Assembly: GCA_029240955.1 (NCBI GenBank)
Contig: JARDZH010000060.1
Location: forward strand, 1-8,131
Origin: Pseudomonas sp.
GTDB taxonomy: Bacteria; Pseudomonadota; Gammaproteobacteria; Pseudomonadales; Pseudomonadaceae
Reading direction: 5' to 3'
DNA: 8,131 bases
A program made the position numbers and the translations under genes. Position 1 is the stretch's first letter. Each line of letters begins with the position of its first letter. Below the pieces are notes generated by a model. It was given only the letters and a program-made list of their open reading frames with translations. It made no database searches and was not told the DNA's origin. Positions 6,359 to 8,131 of the stretch are shown here, in pieces.

Positions 6359-6427
6359 GCAGGAGCCAGCTTGCTGGCGAGCCTTTGCTGCCGCTGCGCG
6401 CCAGATCGCGGGCAAGCACGCTCCTAC
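6359..6427. repeat. REP doublet (REPIN) between convergent genes
   Basis: Two REP-type sequences of 22 nt lie in inverted orientation, 25 nt apart. The left copy (6359-6380) begins GCAGGAGC and has the hairpin GCCAGC-TT-GCTGGC. The right copy (6427-6406, minus strand) begins GTAGGAGC and has GCGTGC-TT-GCCCGC. They agree at 17 of 22 positions, and all five differences lie in the stem bases or the leading tetranucleotide. The type is typical of Pseudomonas REP/REPIN elements mobilised by RAYT transposases. It fills the gap between the YchJ-like and GSDM-repeat genes and could stop transcription from both sides. No RAYT gene is present here. Confidence 0.85.
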
Positions 6428-6428
6428 G

Positions 6429-7001
6429 CTAGTCATTTTCCTGCAGCACTTTCAAATGCGATACATCCGGCACTCGCCCGGATTGCGGCTTTGCAGCCTG
6501 CCCCATATCACTGCCGGCAGGTGCCAGGCTCAGACGCGACAGGTCGAGGGCCGGCGCGACTGGCGTGGGTTTGGGGTCTTGCATGTCGCTGCCGACGCGC
6601 GCCAGGGTGTAGTCCGGGGCGATGACATCGACGAAGGCTGCGGCGTAAACGTCTCGCGGTTCATTCGTCTGGAATACCGAGCTGGCCGGAGGCGCTGACC
6701 GTCTGGCCCAGTTCGGCTCATCCGGTGGCGGCGCCAGTTCCACTTCTTCCATGAACTGTTCTTCGACGGCCGGGGCGATTGCCACGACCTGGACGCGCGC
6801 ACCGGCGCGCTCCATCGTGGCGCGATATTTTTCCGCAGTTGCAGCGTCCAGGTTGTTCTTGAGCACCAGTCGTCGCCCGGACAACAGCAGGTCAAGGCGC
6901 TGCGCGTCAGCCTGGAACAACTTGCCCAGATTGGACCTTACCCGCTCAAGCTGGGCGCCTTCGGCCAGTTCACCAAAAAAGACGATTTCATATTGAGGCA
7001 T
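6429..7001 (-). CDS. Uncharacterised protein with alpha/beta N-domain and GSDM repeats
   Basis: A 190-aa protein I cannot assign to a named family. Residues 1-76 form a compact predicted alpha/beta domain: strand YEIVFFGEL, helices around 17-30 and 32-41, strand RRLVLKN (43-49), helix ATAEKYRATMERAG (54-67), and strand ARVQVVAI. Such N-terminal domains occur ahead of membrane or zinc-ribbon modules in proteobacteria, but here an acidic, proline-rich linker follows (79-128). The tail carries a degenerate repeat: YTLARVGSDM (131-140), LSRLSLAPAGSDM (154-166), and a final partial copy PDVSHLKVL (178-186). There is no signal peptide, membrane helix or cysteine, so a cytoplasmic location is likely. 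The start has only a weak GAG ribosome binding site. It is divergent from the lipoprotein gene and convergent on the REP doublet. Confidence 0.8.
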   Translation of the reverse strand: MPQYEIVFFGELAEGAQLERVRSNLGKLFQADAQRLDLLLSGRRLVLKNNLDAATAEKYRATMERAGARVQVVAIAPAVEEQFMEEVELAPPPDEPNWARRSAPPASSVFQTNEPRDVYAAAFVDVIAPDYTLARVGSDMQDPKPTPVAPALDLSRLSLAPAGSDMGQAAKPQSGRVPDVSHLKVLQEND

Positions 7002-7023
7002 GTCTGGTACTCATGTTGCACAT

Positions 7024-7098
7024 GGCCTGAGTATGGCGCAGCGTCGGCAAAACGGCCAAGGCGATTGCTCCTGTCATTCGAGTTGCTAAACTCAGGCC
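7024..7098. repeat. Spaced 9-bp inverted repeat in a divergent promoter region
   Basis: GGCCTGAGT (7024-7032) and ACTCAGGCC (7090-7098) are perfect complements 57 nt apart. They lie in the 114-bp gap between the divergent GSDM-repeat and lipoprotein genes. A smaller palindrome GAGTT-GCTA-AACTC (7080-7093) overlaps the right arm. The halves lie 22 nt from the first start codon and 17 nt from the second. This may be a pair of operator half-sites or chance. Confidence 0.3.
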
Positions 7099-7115
7099 CT
7101 ATACGGAGCGGCTCC

Positions 7116-7607
7116 ATGCACATTCAGGCGTACATAACAAAAACCCTAAGCTTCGCTGTGCTGACACTGGCTTTGAGTGGCTGTTCGATAGGGTCCGGTG
7201 CGCCATACAGGGACCCGGACATTCATCTGCTCAAGGTTCAGGTCGTCAAGGCCAAGCTGGTCCAGCAGGACTTCAAGCTGCTGTTCAGGGTCGAGAACGA
7301 CAATGATGCGCGCATTCTGGTGCGCGGGCTGCGCTACAAGATCATGCTCAACGACGTGATGCTCGCCGAGGACAAATCCAGTGACTGGTTCTTTGTGCCC
7401 GCCCACGGCCACAAGAACTTCACGGTGCCGGTCAGGACCAATCTCTGGAAGCAGCTCAAGCCCATTTCGAAGATGCTGAAAAAACCCGATCAGGCGATCC
7501 GTTATCGCCTCGAAGGCAAACTCAAGACCGGGCTGTTGTTCAGGGACACCGTAAAGATCGGCCGCAGCGGCGAAATAACGCCGGCGGCGGTAATGGAAGA
7601 TCACTGA
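7116..7607 (+). CDS. LEA14-like (LEA type 2 / WHy domain) lipoprotein
   Basis: A 163-aa lipoprotein. The signal peptide has hydrophobic core LSFAVLTLAL and lipobox L20-S-G-C23. Serine at +2 predicts transport to the outer membrane by the Lol system. Residues about 38-148 match the LEA_2/WHy beta-sandwich: a leading strand (IHLLKVQVVKAK), FKLLFRVENDNDARILVRGLRYKI where the N-D-N-D turn resembles the N-P-N of family members, then VMLAEDKS and VPAHGHKNFTVPV. Plant relatives are desiccation proteins and bacterial ones are often annotated as stress proteins, but their molecular function is unclear. The frame is open to 6993; ATG 7116 is chosen because GGAG lies 7 nt upstream and a proper lipoprotein signal begins there. 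It is convergent with the holin-like gene, with only 8 nt between stop codons. Confidence 0.9.
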   Translation: MHIQAYITKTLSFAVLTLALSGCSIGSGAPYRDPDIHLLKVQVVKAKLVQQDFKLLFRVENDNDARILVRGLRYKIMLNDVMLAEDKSSDWFFVPAHGHKNFTVPVRTNLWKQLKPISKMLKKPDQAIRYRLEGKLKTGLLFRDTVKIGRSGEITPAAVMEDH

Positions 7608-7615
7608 GCCCTGCC

Positions 7616-7948
7616 TCATCGTCCGTCGAAACGGCTGCGTACCAGCTCTGTGAGAAATTTCCAGATGTCTGCCGCCAGCAGCGCGCGGTTGATCGCCGCC
7701 ATCGACGCCCCGCCGAATGAGCCCAGCAGAAAACCTACGCCCGTGATGTTCCGGGCATCTGCGATGCCCATGTAATTACTCGCGATCCCGGTCAGATACA
7801 CCGAGCAGCATGCGCCTGTGATCACGAAGATGACTCTCGCCCGCCAAGTGGCCAGCGCCGCGTTGTGCCACCAACCGGAGATGACTGCGCCGAGCACGCC
7901 TGCCATCAACCATTCGCTTCTTTCCTGCAACTCGCCCAACCATTCCAT
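7616..7948 (-). CDS. Putative phage-type holin, three-helix membrane protein
   Basis: A 110-aa membrane protein. Predicted helices lie at about residues 13-28 (WLMAGVLGAVISGWW), 38-55 (ARVIFVITGACCSVYLTGI) and 69-92 (TGVGFLLGSFGGASMAAINRAL). There is a short charged N-terminus (ELQERSE) and a basic tail (RSRFDGR). This layout, size and the small-residue third helix fit a class I holin, possibly the Phage_holin_8 type. Holins make inner-membrane pores that release endolysin or cause tailocin lysis. No endolysin, spanin or phage structural gene is in the window, though the right side is cut off. The frame is open to 8092; ATG 7948 is chosen because GGAG lies 8 nt upstream and the extension would start inside the promoter. 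It could instead be a domesticated or unrelated small membrane protein. Confidence 0.65.
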   Translation of the reverse strand: MEWLGELQERSEWLMAGVLGAVISGWWHNAALATWRARVIFVITGACCSVYLTGIASNYMGIADARNITGVGFLLGSFGGASMAAINRALLAADIWKFLTELVRSRFDGR

Positions 7949-8090
7949 GCGCCTGACTCCGTAAACGGGGCAATAAGGCCGTTGTGAGCCAGGAGCATTG
8001 TTTTTGCCGTCAAATGCTGCAGGCACTGCCAACGTCTGGAGTCGCTCAATGCAAATGGGTTCGGCCCGATGCAACGCGTCGCCAGAGAAC

Positions 8091-8120
8091 AAATTTAAGC
8101 ATTCTTAAATTTATAGTCAA
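8091..8120 (-). promoter_or_regulatory. Sigma70-like promoter with overlapping AT-rich palindrome upstream of the holin-like gene
   Basis: On the minus strand TTGACT (8120-8115, 5/6 to consensus) is followed after exactly 17 bp by TAAATT (8097-8092, 4/6). This predicts a start near 8085 and a leader of about 137 nt. A perfect 9-bp inverted repeat, AAATTTAAG (8091-8099) and CTTAAATTT (8104-8112) around CATT, covers the spacer and the -10. A protein bound there would block polymerase, so it is a natural repressor operator. The leader (7949-8085) holds no convincing gene; it has only short inverted repeats such as AGCATT/AATGCT at 7994-8018. Confidence 0.55.
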
Positions 8121-8131
8121 GCATACTGAAC

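Noticed and set aside
6993..7115. N-terminal extension of the lipoprotein
   Set aside because: It would bury the lipoprotein signal peptide and overlap the start of the divergent gene. ATG 7116 has a good ribosome binding site and a proper lipobox distance.

Overview
The window looks like core-chromosome sequence from a Pseudomonas that is not P. aeruginosa; the P. syringae or P. fluorescens side of the genus fits best. The evidence is the GC-rich, strongly codon-biased genes, protein sequences of pseudomonad type (DinG of 714 aa, YchJ/UPF0225 with two SEC-C motifs, a DUF6231-like protein, a DUF1145 protein), and a REP doublet of the 'GTAGGAGC...GCTTGC...GCGA' kind that is scattered through these genomes. 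The species assignment is inference; no database was searched.

Layout from left to right. A family VIII esterase/beta-lactamase-like hydrolase (minus, 95-1243) has a terminator-like hairpin just downstream. Next is the iron-sulfur helicase gene dinG (minus, 1344-3488). A four-helix CopD-like membrane protein (plus, 3600-4064) diverges from dinG, and the 111-bp gap between them holds a near-consensus LexA (SOS) box. A two-gene minus-strand operon follows, with a DUF1145 membrane protein (4878-5153) overlapping by 8 nt a secreted glycine-rich collagen-like protein (4127-4885). A divergent plus-strand pair follows: a DUF6231-like methyltransferase-fold protein (5373-5870) and the YchJ-like zinc-binding protein (5874-6347), 3 nt apart. 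A REP doublet (REPIN, 6359-6427) sits between this pair and a convergent minus-strand protein of unknown function with C-terminal GSDM repeats (6429-7001). A LEA14/WHy-domain lipoprotein (plus, 7116-7607) ends 8 nt from a convergent small three-helix holin-like protein (minus, 7616-7948). That gene has a 143-nt leader and a good sigma70-like promoter overlapped by an AT-rich palindrome at the right edge.

Functionally this is mostly a mosaic of one- and two-gene units, not a single pathway. The clearest regulatory logic is SOS control of dinG, possibly shared with the divergent copD-like gene. The least explained parts are the DUF1145/collagen-like operon with its upstream TTCGAA palindrome cluster, the GSDM-repeat protein, and the solitary holin-like gene with an operator-like promoter. 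I saw no CRISPR array, tRNA, rRNA, transposase, or defence or toxin system. No stretch longer than 300 bases lacks a gene; the largest gap (5154-5372, 219 nt) is described below.
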